Source: Aliidiomarina indica
Lineage (GTDB): Bacteria; Pseudomonadota; Gammaproteobacteria; Enterobacterales; Alteromonadaceae
Assembly: GCF_015354615.1 (NCBI RefSeq)
Contig: NZ_JACAVQ010000001.1
Coordinates: forward strand, 248,001 to 312,000
Reading direction: 5' to 3'
DNA length: 64,000 nucleotides
This document shows positions 35,411 through 45,600 of the stretch, in pieces. Position numbers and translations under genes: made by a program. Below the pieces are notes generated by a model that was given only the letters and a program-made list of their open reading frames with translations, did not search any database and was not told the origin of the DNA. Numbering within the stretch: position 1 is the first letter of the stretch; each line of letters opens with the position of its first letter.

Positions 35411-36766
35411 ATGCGAGTGGTTTTTTTAGGTGGAACGGAAACAGTCACGGGTTCGAAATATTTGGTTGAAACGGAAACCACCCGTATTTTGGTAGATTGT
35501 GGCTTATTTCAGGGCTACAAGTGGCTCCGCAAGCGCAACTGGCAACCGCTCCCTCTGGCAATCGATGAGGTAGATGGCATTGTTTTAACCCACGCTCATC
35601 TCGATCATTCAGGCTATGTTCCAGTGTTGTATAAACATGGCTATCGCAAGCCTGTTTATACCCACAGTGCCACAGCTGAACTCTGTCGTATTCTTTGGCC
35701 CGATAGCGGCAAAATCCAAGAAGAAGACGCCAAGTACCTCGAGCGCCATAATCTCAGTAAACATGAAAAGCCAGAACCCCTGTATACCGCTAATATGGCG
35801 GTTAATGCCTGCAAGCTGCTGCATCCGGTTGAGTTTCAGCAGCGTTTTTCCATTGGCGATATAACCGTGACCTTATCTCCGGTTGGACATATTCTCGGTG
35901 CCGCGAGTGTGGTAGTTGAAGCCGACGGCAAACGTGTGGGTTTTTCGGGCGATGTCGGGCGCACCAACGATTTGCTGATGAAACCACCGAAACCCATGCC
36001 TCATGTCGACGTGCTCATGCTCGAATCTACCTACGGTGATCGTCGTCATGAAGAAACGGACCTTGAAGCAGAATTAGCAAAAGTAATTAATGACACCGCC
36101 AAGGCGGGAGGGGTGTTACTCATTCCAAGCTTTGCTGTCGGCCGTGCACAATTACTACAACACATGATCGTGGCATTAATGGATGAACAGCGCGTTCCAC
36201 GCATGCCGGTTTATTTAGATAGCCCTATGGCGATTTCGGTATCGGGAATTTATCGAACTCATCATGAACATCACCGTTTAAATGAGACACAGTGTCAACG
36301 GATTGAGCAGGCGGTGAAGTACACTCATTCGGTGGATGAATCGAAAGCCATAGCAAATCAGCAGGGGCCGCACATTATTATCGCTGGTAGCGGCATGGCA
36401 ACCGGTGGCCGAATTCTGCACCACTTCAAAAACTGGCTCGGGGATCATCGCTGTACGGTTTTATTTGCAGGCTATCAAGCCGGGGGTACGCGCGGTGCCA
36501 AAATGCTACAGGGCGTCGAGCATATTAAGTTGCATGGGGAATGGGTGCCTATTCGCGCACAGATTCGCAATCTCGAAGGTATGTCTGGGCACGCAGACTA
36601 TGTGGAATTAAAAGAGTGGTTGGAGGCATCGAAAATGCCTGCGAGTACTAAAATTCAGCTTGTGCATGGTGAGCCTGAGGCCTTAGAGAAATTTCGCGAT
36701 TATTTATCGGAGTTCTCTCCTTATGAAGTGGATATTCCGGACTATATGAGTATCTTGCGTTTGTAG
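35411..36766 (+). CDS. MBL-fold/beta-CASP RNA-processing family protein
   Basis: This 451-residue metallo-beta-lactamase protein has GGTETVTGSKYLVE at the N terminus, the zinc motif LTHAHLDHSGYVP, then PVGHILGAASVVVE and a beta-CASP domain (PSFAVGRAQLLQHM, VYLDSPMA, GSGMATGGRI). The C terminus has the RNA-specificity motif SGHADYVELKEWL. Homologues such as Thermus TTHA0252 are endoribonucleases of the CPSF-73 family; the target here is unknown. The ATG at 35411 fits ATAGGAG eight bases upstream better than the GTG at 35402. The P-type ATPase follows after eight bases. Confidence 0.85.
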   Translation: MRVVFLGGTETVTGSKYLVETETTRILVDCGLFQGYKWLRKRNWQPLPLAIDEVDGIVLTHAHLDHSGYVPVLYKHGYRKPVYTHSATAELCRILWPDSGKIQEEDAKYLERHNLSKHEKPEPLYTANMAVNACKLLHPVEFQQRFSIGDITVTLSPVGHILGAASVVVEADGKRVGFSGDVGRTNDLLMKPPKPMPHVDVLMLESTYGDRRHEETDLEAELAKVINDTAKAGGVLLIPSFAVGRAQLLQHMIVALMDEQRVPRMPVYLDSPMAISVSGIYRTHHEHHRLNETQCQRIEQAVKYTHSVDESKAIANQQGPHIIIAGSGMATGGRILHHFKNWLGDHRCTVLFAGYQAGGTRGAKMLQGVEHIKLHGEWVPIRAQIRNLEGMSGHADYVELKEWLEASKMPASTKIQLVHGEPEALEKFRDYLSEFSPYEVDIPDYMSILRL

Positions 36767-36774
36767 AGGTGAGT

Positions 36775-39447
36775 ATGGATACGCCCACGCCAAAACAGGT
36801 ATCACCGCGTCATGCAGAGGATGCATCGACAGTACTCGCTGCTTTTTCCGTGGATATGCAGCAAGGGCTGAGTGACGCTGAAGTGGAGAAAAGACGCACA
36901 CAATTCGGTCCGAACAGTCTACCTGAAAAGCACATTTCACCCTGGTGGCAACGACTACTGCGTCAATTTCACAATGTTTTGATTTATGTATTGCTGGTTG
37001 CTGCAGCCCTTGCGGCAATGCTCGCTGAGTGGCTAGATATGGCGGTCATTCTTGCCGTGGTCATTGTGAATGCGGTGATCGGCTTTGTCCAAGAAGGGAA
37101 AGCGGAGCGAGCGCTGCAAGCCATTCAAGGCATGCTGAGTCCGGAAGCAAGGGTCATTCGTCACGGTAAACGCCAGACGATTATGGCAGTGGACCTTGTT
37201 CCCGGTGACATCGTTTTACTGGAAGCTGGGCAAAAAGTTCCGGCGGACATTCGATTGTTCGAGAATGCATCGTTGCAAACGCAAGAAGCAGCGCTGACGG
37301 GCGAATCGGTGCCAGTGTCGAAAGGGACGAAGACAGTACCTGCCGACACGCCACTTGCGGAGCGTACCGGCATGCTTTATGCCGGCACGCTCGTCACTCT
37401 CGGACAGGGGCGTGGCGTGGTAACGGCAACGGGGGCAGAGACCGAACTCGGTCGCATTAATCAGATGCTCAAACAGGTGGTGACCATTGAGACGCCACTC
37501 CTGCGACAAATGGCGATATTTGCTCGCTACCTCACCTACGTCATATTAACCCTTGGCGCCATACTGTTTGTATTGGGGTGGTGGCGAGGCTATGAACTGA
37601 CGTATTTGTTTATGGCGGTTGTGAGTTTGGTGGTCGCCGCGATTCCAGAGGGACTTCCTACCATTCTCACGGTTGCGCTTGCGATGGGTGTGATGCGCAT
37701 GGCATCACGCCACGCCATCATTCGGCGACTTCCAGCAGTGGAAACCTTAGGGGCGGTATCGGTGATATGTTCCGACAAAACCGGTACCTTAACGCGTAAC
37801 GAAATGATGGTGGCGCAGGTACGCACGGCGATCCAAACCTATCAAGTAAGCGGCGTGGGTTACGCCAGCGGTGGAGAGATAGCGCCTTCGAGCGGCCATG
37901 ATGAGGCGTTTTCCTGGTTAGTAAAAGTGGCTGCTTTGTGTAACGACTCGGAAATAAAGACGACGCAAACCGAGCGCATGGTTGTCGGCGATCCTATGGA
38001 AGGGGCGCTGCTTGTGTTAGTTGATAAAGCTGATTTTGCTTTGTCGCAGGAAGCCAAGCAATTTGTCCGTACAGAAGCCTTGCCTTTTGACTCCCGTCAC
38101 AAATACATGGCGACCACCCATCGTGGACCCGATGGCACCAGCTATGTTCTCGTTAAGGGGGCACCTGAGCGCCTGCTAACTCTCTGCGACGAGGATGAAT
38201 TCGCATGGACAGCTCGAATCGATGATATTGCGGCCGGAGGGCAGCGGGTTCTGGGATTCGCTTATAAGCGTGTAGATACTGACCAACCACTAGGTCACGA
38301 CAACATCGGCACCGGGCTTAAATTCTTAGGGATTACGGGGTTAATCGACCCACCCCGGGAAGAAGCAATTCGAGCAGTTGCGGATTGTCAACGCGCGGGC
38401 ATTCAAGTGCAAATGATTACCGGCGATCACGCAGCAACGGCTTCGGCTATTGGCAAAGCCCTTGGAATTATCGGCTCAGAGAAGGTACTTACCGGTACAG
38501 AACTTGAGCAACTTAGTGATGAGGAGCTAGCAGCCTGTGTGCAGGATGTGTCGATTTACGCTCGCACTACCCCTGAACATAAACTACGTTTAGTGACAGC
38601 GCTACAGAGCCACCATAAAGTTGTTGCGATGACAGGGGACGGGGTGAATGATGCCCCCGCATTAAAACGGGCAGATATTGGTATCGCAATGGGTAAGGGC
38701 GGAACCGATGCGGCGCGCGAAGCCAGTGAAATGGTGCTAACCGATGATAATTTTGCCTCCATTGTCGCGGCGGTGAAAGAAGGGCGCACTGTTTACGACA
38801 ATTTGAAAAAGGCGATCAGCTTCTTATTGCCCGTGAATGGCGGTGAGTCGCTGGCCATTATGCTCGCACTCATCTTCGCGCTCACGTTACCGATTCTGCC
38901 GTTGCAAATACTTTGGGTAAATATGGTCAGTTCCATTGTATTGGCTTTAGCCTTGGCCTTTGAGGCCAGTGAAAGTGACATTATGCAGCGGCCGCCGCGC
39001 TCGTCTTCCGAACCGTTGCTGTCGCGTTTCTTGCTCTGGCGTATCTTGTTTGTATCGTTGCTATTTACCACGGGTATTTTTGCGGTGTTCCAATGGGCGT
39101 TGGCGCAAGGTTTAGGGGAAGCGTATGCTCGTACTATGGCTGTAAACACCTTAGTTGCCATGGAAGTTTGGTATCTATTTAGTGTTCGCTACTTACGAAG
39201 AGGCTCATTGTTTAAAGAGGGGGTTAAGGGCACACGACCGGTACTCATTGCCGTAGCCATCGTGTTTGTGCTGCAGCTGGTTTTCACCTACAGCAAGCCC
39301 ATGCAAACGTGGTTTAACACGGAGAGTTTAAGTATTTACCACGGATTTGCCTGTGTGTTTGTCGGGGTGCTATTGTTTGCAGTTCTAGAAGTAGAAAAGT
39401 GGGGCCGTCGTCAGTTAAAGAAAGGAAGAGGCCTATCATCATATTGA
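36775..39447 (+). CDS. P-type cation-transporting ATPase (CtpF-like)
   Basis: This 890-residue type II P-ATPase has ten predicted helices. The phosphorylated Asp is in CSDKTGTLT (Asp334). PEGLPTILTVALAMG in helix 4, TGES in the actuator domain, KGAPERLLTLC in the nucleotide domain and TGDGVNDAPALKRAD in the hinge are all present. Helix 6 reads WVNMVSSIVLALALAFE, lacking the Asp of the SERCA NxxTD ion site; this resembles mycobacterial CtpF rather than classical Ca2+ pumps. The ion is therefore uncertain. The ATG at 36775 follows GAGG at five bases. It may be cotranscribed with the preceding MBL gene. Confidence 0.86.
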   Translation: MDTPTPKQVSPRHAEDASTVLAAFSVDMQQGLSDAEVEKRRTQFGPNSLPEKHISPWWQRLLRQFHNVLIYVLLVAAALAAMLAEWLDMAVILAVVIVNAVIGFVQEGKAERALQAIQGMLSPEARVIRHGKRQTIMAVDLVPGDIVLLEAGQKVPADIRLFENASLQTQEAALTGESVPVSKGTKTVPADTPLAERTGMLYAGTLVTLGQGRGVVTATGAETELGRINQMLKQVVTIETPLLRQMAIFARYLTYVILTLGAILFVLGWWRGYELTYLFMAVVSLVVAAIPEGLPTILTVALAMGVMRMASRHAIIRRLPAVETLGAVSVICSDKTGTLTRNEMMVAQVRTAIQTYQVSGVGYASGGEIAPSSGHDEAFSWLVKVAALCNDSEIKTTQTERMVVGDPMEGALLVLVDKADFALSQEAKQFVRTEALPFDSRHKYMATTHRGPDGTSYVLVKGAPERLLTLCDEDEFAWTARIDDIAAGGQRVLGFAYKRVDTDQPLGHDNIGTGLKFLGITGLIDPPREEAIRAVADCQRAGIQVQMITGDHAATASAIGKALGIIGSEKVLTGTELEQLSDEELAACVQDVSIYARTTPEHKLRLVTALQSHHKVVAMTGDGVNDAPALKRADIGIAMGKGGTDAAREASEMVLTDDNFASIVAAVKEGRTVYDNLKKAISFLLPVNGGESLAIMLALIFALTLPILPLQILWVNMVSSIVLALALAFEASESDIMQRPPRSSSEPLLSRFLLWRILFVSLLFTTGIFAVFQWALAQGLGEAYARTMAVNTLVAMEVWYLFSVRYLRRGSLFKEGVKGTRPVLIAVAIVFVLQLVFTYSKPMQTWFNTESLSIYHGFACVFVGVLLFAVLEVEKWGRRQLKKGRGLSSY

Positions 39448-39545
39448 GTTCATTGTGGCTTGAGCTATAAGGATGTTTTTCGTACTTATCCATGGAATCC
39501 CTATATACTCGAGTTCGCAGATCTCGAACTATGGAGGGAGTCAGC

Positions 39546-41801
39546 GTGTATCTTGCATTTGCCATCGTATTTGCTGCGGCAATCGCAATTACTGTTTTCG
39601 TCGGATCTAGACGCCTACTGCAATACAAGCGCTTGCTGTTAGCTGAGCATGAAGCGCTCACGCTCATGTTAAAAGATGCTCCTCTCAAAGAGAAGTTGCG
39701 GGAGATTTGTCGCATTCTCGAAGCCCAGATAAGCGGGGCTCATTGTTCAGTCATGCTCGTTAATGACGCAAAGACGCACTTGAAACTTGCCGTCGCAGGT
39801 TCCCTTCCTAATGAATTTATCACCGAGTTAAAAAACTTCCCCATCACAGAGGGAAATGGTGCTTGCGGTGACGCAGTGGTGAAAGGTCGCGACGTTATCG
39901 TGCCGGATATGCGCAAAGATGCGCGCTTTGCTGCTTATTTAGACTTAATCGAGCGATTTAAATTACGCGCCTGCTGGTCGTCCCCCTGTTTTTCACCGAG
40001 TAACGAGGTGCTAGGCACATTTGCCCTTTACTTTAAGCGATGCCGGAAACCAACTAAGCCTGAATTATACCTACTCGAGCAGGCACGCGACCTCGTAACC
40101 TTAATGCTTGCCCGAGAGCAAGAGCAATCAGATCTTAAACTGCTCAAGCGTAGTGTGGAAGCGAGCTCAAACGGCATTGTTGTGGCCGACGCGAGCCAGC
40201 CGTGGCGCCCATTAATCTACGTGAATCCTGCATTTGAGAAGATGACGGGATACCAAAGCAGCGAACTGCTTGGCAAGAGCTGCGCTATTCTTCAAGGGAA
40301 GGACTCCAGCATGCAAAGCGTTCGCTATATTCGCGAACGGCTCTCGTTACAGCAAGAAGCGCAAACCGAAATTCGTAACTACCGCAAAGATGGCACGCCT
40401 TTTTGGAACGATTTATACATTGCTCCTGTGCGTGATCATGAAGGTAAAGTAACGCACTTTATAGGCATTCAAAATGATATTACTGCACGCAAAGAGCAGG
40501 AAGCTAAAATATCTTGGCATGCCACCCACGATACCTTAACCGGATTGCCCAATCGGGTGCTGTTGGAAGACCGACTGCAACAGGCATTTCGTCAATGCAA
40601 GCGTTTAAAGCACCCCCTCGCAGTGATGTTTATTGATTTGGATGGCTTTAAGCCGATTAACGATACCTTGGGTCATAATGTTGGCGATGAATTGCTAAAA
40701 GCAGTGGCGCTGCGGATCCAAACGGCTATTCGGGCGGGTGATACCTTGGCACGTTTTGGCGGGGATGAGTTCGCATTGATTTTACCGAATGCAGGTATTC
40801 CAGCAGACATCAACGAGATTGCAAAACGGTTACTGGTGGCTATCAGCGAACCCTACCTATTAAATCAGAATGAAATATCGGTCACTGCGAGCATTGGAAT
40901 TGCCATTACTGACTCGAAAGCCTCAGACCCGAATAAACTTATCCAGCAAGCCGATATAGCGATGTATAAGGCGAAGCGTCAGGGTAGCAATAATTATGAA
41001 TGGTTTGGCCACGACATGGGTGAGAAGTTAGAACGCAGGGTGCGGTTGCGCCATGATATGCAAAACGCGCTAATGAACAGTGAGTTCTTTCTCGAATACC
41101 AACCTATTTTTAATCATGATCGCAACGTTATTGGTGCTGAAGCACTGGTGCGCTGGGAGCATCCCAAGCTAGGGCGTATGTCGCCCGCGGAGTTTATTGC
41201 TTTGGCGGAACAAACAGGGCAGATCATTCCTCTGGGTAAATGGGTTTTTGAGCAAGTTTGTCGTGATTATCCGCGCTTGGCGACATTAGGTATGACAAGC
41301 GTGAGCGTCAATGTCTCGCCCGTTCAGCTTAGCCGCGCAAATTTTTTCGAGGATTTTCGCGCTGCCCTCGCTCGTTACGACGTCAAGGCAAGCAATTTGA
41401 TTCTGGAAATTACTGAAAATGTGTTTATTGATGATTTTACCAATGCCATTCCGGTGTTGTACCAATTTCACCAAGCGGGCTTTAAGATTGCCTTAGACGA
41501 TTTCGGAACCGGCTATTCCAGTTTACGTTTTGTCCACGAGCTACCGTTAGATATTATTAAAATCGACCGCTCATTTATTCAAGACGCAGGCACAGGAAGC
41601 CGTCAGGAAAGTATTATTCGGGCAATCTGTGCAATTGCCGAGGAGATGTCACTGAAGACAGTGGCAGAGGGGGTCGAAGAAGAGGTGCAGGTTCAGTTTT
41701 TAGAAACGGTGGGCTGTACTTATTATCAAGGCTATTTGCTGGCTCGCCCTCAAACGCTAAATATTCTAGAAGAAACCTATTTGCCGAGCACAGCAAAATA
41801 G
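39546..41801 (+). CDS. Membrane-anchored GAF-LOV/PAS-GGDEF-EAL c-di-GMP protein
   Basis: An N-terminal membrane helix (about 2-18) precedes a GAF domain (about 45-200) and a PAS domain of LOV type (about 205-325). The LOV signature reads GKSCAILQG with Cys246, and NYRKDGTPFWND plus FIGIQND supply the usual flavin-contacting Asn, Asn and Gln. The GGDEF is intact (residue 405 on) with an RAGD inhibitory site five residues earlier. The EAL domain has EAL (Glu532), NVSP, ITEN, DDFG, KIDRSF and AEGVE, so both synthesis and hydrolysis of c-di-GMP are possible. The GTG at 39546 was chosen for the GGAGGGA six bases upstream; an ATG at 39531 is an alternative. Confidence 0.85.
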   Translation: MYLAFAIVFAAAIAITVFVGSRRLLQYKRLLLAEHEALTLMLKDAPLKEKLREICRILEAQISGAHCSVMLVNDAKTHLKLAVAGSLPNEFITELKNFPITEGNGACGDAVVKGRDVIVPDMRKDARFAAYLDLIERFKLRACWSSPCFSPSNEVLGTFALYFKRCRKPTKPELYLLEQARDLVTLMLAREQEQSDLKLLKRSVEASSNGIVVADASQPWRPLIYVNPAFEKMTGYQSSELLGKSCAILQGKDSSMQSVRYIRERLSLQQEAQTEIRNYRKDGTPFWNDLYIAPVRDHEGKVTHFIGIQNDITARKEQEAKISWHATHDTLTGLPNRVLLEDRLQQAFRQCKRLKHPLAVMFIDLDGFKPINDTLGHNVGDELLKAVALRIQTAIRAGDTLARFGGDEFALILPNAGIPADINEIAKRLLVAISEPYLLNQNEISVTASIGIAITDSKASDPNKLIQQADIAMYKAKRQGSNNYEWFGHDMGEKLERRVRLRHDMQNALMNSEFFLEYQPIFNHDRNVIGAEALVRWEHPKLGRMSPAEFIALAEQTGQIIPLGKWVFEQVCRDYPRLATLGMTSVSVNVSPVQLSRANFFEDFRAALARYDVKASNLILEITENVFIDDFTNAIPVLYQFHQAGFKIALDDFGTGYSSLRFVHELPLDIIKIDRSFIQDAGTGSRQESIIRAICAIAEEMSLKTVAEGVEEEVQVQFLETVGCTYYQGYLLARPQTLNILEETYLPSTAK

Positions 41802-41857
41802 CACAAAGTCTGCTAGAATCCGCATCCCATCAGTTGGATTGATGAAAGGAACTCTCA

Positions 41858-43417
41858 GTGCGCGTGATCAAAGTAAGTGTTCTGTTGTGGATCGTCATAA
41901 CATTATTCTGGGTATCTGGCTGCAGCTCATTACCTGCGCTTGATGATCGTATTGAGACATCAGCACTAAATCTGCAAGACGCACGCGACACGACCCTCGG
42001 ACGAACCTTTCAAGAGCAAGGCGACCTACATCCTGGAAAATCGGGTATCTATCCCTTGGATGACGCGTGGGACGCGTTTGCTGCGCGCATTCTCTTGGCC
42101 GAGCGGGCTGAGAAAACCCTCGACATTCAATACTATATTTGGCGTAACGATAAAACCGGACGTCTGCTCCTGTCGGCGTTATATGACGCTGCTGAGCGAG
42201 GGGTACGGGTGCGCTTGCTTCTGGATGATCTCAACACCATTCCGCTTGAGGGAGTGCTCTACCATTTGCACGCGCATCCTCAAATCGAAGTACGGTTGTT
42301 TAATCCCTTTTTACAACGAAATTCCCGAATATGGGGGTTTATTACCGACTTTGATCGCTCAAATCGGCGCATGCACAACAAGTCGTTTACCGCCGATAAT
42401 CAAGCCACCATTGTGGGCGGCCGCAATATAGGCGATGGCTATTTTGGGACCGGCGATGGTTTGTTATTCGCGGATTTAGACGTGCTCGCAGTCGGCCCTG
42501 TCGTTCAGGAAGTCTCGTTAGACTTTGATCACTTTTGGTCGAGCGGATCAACCTATCCTTTGCACTTTATCGCCGATATCCATAACAAAGGCGATCAGCA
42601 TGCTGTCACATCCATTGCTGCGATGATGTCGTCACAAGATAAAGTCTATGAGTATTTGAATTCAGTGATGGACACGTCACACATGCAGGCCGTAATAGAC
42701 GGGTTGATGCCGTTTGAATGGGCCAACACCATTATGGTAAGTGATGACCCCGGCAAAGGCCTGGGCAATGCCACGGGCGGACAACTTATCATTCACCAAT
42801 TGCATAAAGCCATAGGTGAGCCTGAGCGTTATTTTGAACTCGTATCGCCGTACTTTGTGCCTACCCGATCAGGTGTTGATGCACTGATCGAATTCGCAGA
42901 ACGTGGCGTTGAGATCACTATTCTTACAAATTCACTTGCAGCGACCGATGTGGCTATTGTGCATGCAGGCTACGCAAAGTGGCGCAAACCGCTCTTAGAA
43001 GCGGGTATTCAAATTTTTGAAATGCGGCGTATTGCGAACAATGGCGATGAAGAAAGTGACGAGCGACTTGCGCGCTTTGGTAGTGGCGCTGCTAGCTTAC
43101 ACGCGAAAACATTTGCTATCGATGGTGAACGCGTATTTGTCGGCTCGTTTAACTTTGATCCGCGTTCAGTAGCGCTCAACACTGAACTTGGCTTCGTCAT
43201 TGAGAGTAAAGCGCTGGCGCAACGTATCGACGGTACATTCTCGGATCGCATGCCTTACATGGCATACGAGCTGAAACTGTCGCCGTCCGGACGAATCTAT
43301 TGGCTCGAACGTAATCCCGGTGAGGTCATCCGGCATGATGTAGAGCCAAATACAACGCTGTTCAAGCGTACGTCAGTGCGGATTCTCTCATGGTTGCCTA
43401 TCGACTGGCTGTTATAA
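41858..43417 (+). CDS. Phospholipase D-like lipoprotein, cardiolipin synthase C type
   Basis: The protein has two HKD motifs, MHNKSFTADNQATIVGGRN and LHAKTFAIDGERVFVGSFN, the two halves of a PLD-superfamily active site. An N-terminal signal ends in the lipobox VSGC, so it is probably a lipoprotein. It resembles ClsC/YmdC, which makes cardiolipin from phosphatidylglycerol and phosphatidylethanolamine, but no YmdB-like partner is encoded nearby. Length 519 residues; GTG start with AAGGAA six bases upstream. Confidence 0.82.
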   Translation: MRVIKVSVLLWIVITLFWVSGCSSLPALDDRIETSALNLQDARDTTLGRTFQEQGDLHPGKSGIYPLDDAWDAFAARILLAERAEKTLDIQYYIWRNDKTGRLLLSALYDAAERGVRVRLLLDDLNTIPLEGVLYHLHAHPQIEVRLFNPFLQRNSRIWGFITDFDRSNRRMHNKSFTADNQATIVGGRNIGDGYFGTGDGLLFADLDVLAVGPVVQEVSLDFDHFWSSGSTYPLHFIADIHNKGDQHAVTSIAAMMSSQDKVYEYLNSVMDTSHMQAVIDGLMPFEWANTIMVSDDPGKGLGNATGGQLIIHQLHKAIGEPERYFELVSPYFVPTRSGVDALIEFAERGVEITILTNSLAATDVAIVHAGYAKWRKPLLEAGIQIFEMRRIANNGDEESDERLARFGSGAASLHAKTFAIDGERVFVGSFNFDPRSVALNTELGFVIESKALAQRIDGTFSDRMPYMAYELKLSPSGRIYWLERNPGEVIRHDVEPNTTLFKRTSVRILSWLPIDWLL

Positions 43418-43517
43418 TCAGAAAACGCTCCAAATCAGCATAGTTATGCAGATTTGCGCATTTTTTCTGCAAAATGATTCATAAAAACCTGAAAAAAAGT
43501 ATATTTATTTAAAAATA

Positions 43518-43531
43518 GAGGGGAAACCCTC
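43518..43531. other. GNRA-capped hairpin upstream of a c-di-GMP gene
   Basis: GAGGG-GAAA-CCCTC forms a perfect five-pair stem with a GNRA tetraloop, 118 bases before the next start. The surrounding 232-base intergenic region is AT-rich. I looked for a c-di-GMP riboswitch and did not find its conserved core. Confidence 0.3.
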
Positions 43532-43649
43532 ATCTGCTAAAGCGCATATTACTGCTAATTTATAAGAGCGTTATAGTAAGTAGGCTTGAGGCGTGAAAGT
43601 CTCTCACTATTTACAAAGCGTAAGGTTTTTGAGAAGCGCTTAAACTTTA

Positions 43650-45470
43650 ATGGAACCGGTATATCCCATGAGTTCAGAACTGCCCGCTTTCCAAGCGAAA
43701 AATATAGATGCAAGCTATGTGTTTAGGCAGCTCGCAGATATATTTACCCTGGTAGGTGATGACAACTTCTTTGATCGGCTGACCCAGTGTGTTGCCCAGA
43801 TTCTCCATGTGGATTTCGTGCTTTGTGCGCGCTTGGATGATTTCCGTCACCAAAGTGTTCCTATGAGCTTCTACACGCCCAGAGGTCACCAACAAGCATC
43901 GGCCTACGCGCTGGCGGGTACACCTTGTGAAACCGTGCGTGGGCAGGATACCTGCTACTTTGCAGAAAGTGTTGCCGAACAATTTCCCTCAGATACATTG
44001 TTATCTGATTTAGGCGTTGAATCCTACATGGGCTATGCCATTTTGAACCGAGCCGGTAAGAAGCTCGGTTTGATATGCATCATGCACTCAGAAACACTCA
44101 CCAACGAGAGCGTTGCTCGCGATGTATTGCGCATGTGTGGTGCGCAAATAGGCGTTGAGTTAGAGCGACAAGCCTCGTTAAAGCAAATAAGCAACTTAGC
44201 CTATCAAGATGGTGTTACCGGGTTGCCAAATCGAGTCGCTTTTACAGAGAAGCTCAATAGTGAGTTGTACGAAGCGATGCGTAGCACTGAAGTTTTGAGC
44301 CTACTGGTTTTGGACTTACGTCGATTTAAAGAGATTAATGATCTACATGGGCATGATATCGGCGACTCGGTGCTTGCGTTAGCCGCTCGCCGCTTGCAAA
44401 GTTTTACGCAGCAAGGGGAATATCTTGCGCGCTTTGGTAGTGATGAATTTGCCATTTTGATGCCTGGTTTGGGCGGGGTGGATTTGCCGTTAGCGATTGA
44501 ACGAGTGAAGTCGGCGTTCCATGAGCCGATTCGCGTCAACAGTAAGCTCAGTATCTATGTGGAGGTGAACGTTGGCGCCGCTCAGTATCCCGGTGAATCT
44601 GAATCAGGCGGTACCTTGTTCCAGCATGCGAGTATTGCCCTTGAGCACGCAAAACGGGTAGCGACCCGCAGCCGAATTTATGATGCGTCAATGGGACAGT
44701 TTCTGCAACAAAAGCAATCTAAGCTGCAACGTCTTGCTGAAGCTATTCGCAATGATGGTTTAAATTTGCATTACCAACCACAATTCGATTTAACGACAGG
44801 CGAATTGATCGGTGCCGAGGCATTATGCCGCTGGCATGATGAGGTGTGGGGGCAGATCAGCCCGATGGAATTTATAGCCTTAGCCGAAGAGCGTGGATTG
44901 ATTCGTGACTTAGGTGACTGGGTGGTGCGTACTGCCAGCGAACAACTAAGAACGTGGATTAAAGAATCCCGTAATTTTAAAGGGGTATTATCGATCAATG
45001 TATCTGCGCAACAGTTCGATAGCCCTTATTTGGTGGACCATTTTTTAAGAAGCACCCATGACATTCCGCCTGAGCAATTGGGTATCGAGATTACCGAAAG
45101 TATCATGATGCGTTACCCCGAGCAGGCAATGAAGTTATTAGGGCGATTACGGGATCGCGGCTACAGTATTTCTATTGACGACTTCGGTACCGGCTTTTCA
45201 TCGCTGAGCTACTTAACGCGCTTTCCTTTGAGCGCACTTAAGATTGACCGATCGTTTGTGACTGCTCTCACCACTGATCACCATGACAGCACGATCGTGT
45301 CGACGATTATTGCGATGGCAAAAAACTTGAAAATGACGGTGGTTGCTGAAGGTGTTGAGACGGAGGAACAAGCACAAGTGTTGCGCGATTTAGGTTGTCA
45401 ACATGTGCAAGGTTTTATGTACGGTAAACCAGTGTCCGCGGAAGAATTTGAACAACGTTGGCTGTCGTAA
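43650..45470 (+). CDS. GAF-GGDEF(degenerate)-EAL protein, probable c-di-GMP phosphodiesterase
   Basis: This soluble 606-residue protein has an N-terminal GAF-like sensor (about 20-175), a GGDEF domain whose signature is GSDEF (residue 263) with no upstream RxxD inhibitory site, and a complete EAL domain: GAEALCRW, NVSAQQF, ITESIMM, SIDDFGTGFSS, LKIDRSF and AEGVE. This suggests a phosphodiesterase whose cyclase half may be regulatory. The Shine-Dalgarno sequence for the ATG at 43650 is poor; an ATG at 43668 is an alternative. It is transcribed in the same direction as the PLD gene but 232 bases away. Confidence 0.85.
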   Translation: MEPVYPMSSELPAFQAKNIDASYVFRQLADIFTLVGDDNFFDRLTQCVAQILHVDFVLCARLDDFRHQSVPMSFYTPRGHQQASAYALAGTPCETVRGQDTCYFAESVAEQFPSDTLLSDLGVESYMGYAILNRAGKKLGLICIMHSETLTNESVARDVLRMCGAQIGVELERQASLKQISNLAYQDGVTGLPNRVAFTEKLNSELYEAMRSTEVLSLLVLDLRRFKEINDLHGHDIGDSVLALAARRLQSFTQQGEYLARFGSDEFAILMPGLGGVDLPLAIERVKSAFHEPIRVNSKLSIYVEVNVGAAQYPGESESGGTLFQHASIALEHAKRVATRSRIYDASMGQFLQQKQSKLQRLAEAIRNDGLNLHYQPQFDLTTGELIGAEALCRWHDEVWGQISPMEFIALAEERGLIRDLGDWVVRTASEQLRTWIKESRNFKGVLSINVSAQQFDSPYLVDHFLRSTHDIPPEQLGIEITESIMMRYPEQAMKLLGRLRDRGYSISIDDFGTGFSSLSYLTRFPLSALKIDRSFVTALTTDHHDSTIVSTIIAMAKNLKMTVVAEGVETEEQAQVLRDLGCQHVQGFMYGKPVSAEEFEQRWLS

Positions 45471-45600
45471 CAGAGCTAGCAAGTAGCGGCCATGCGCATT
45501 TTCTTTCCGTGTTAACTATGGCACTCTAGAGTATCCATGAGGTAACACACAGGTGAACGCCTCGATTGCCAAATTTGGCTGAACGAAAAGGGTAGTTGTG

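Noticed and set aside
43418..43649. Possible c-di-GMP riboswitch upstream of a GGDEF-EAL gene
   Set aside because: There is a GNRA hairpin, but the conserved GEMM core around the tetraloop and receptor (GGACGCAAAGCC-type segment) is absent.
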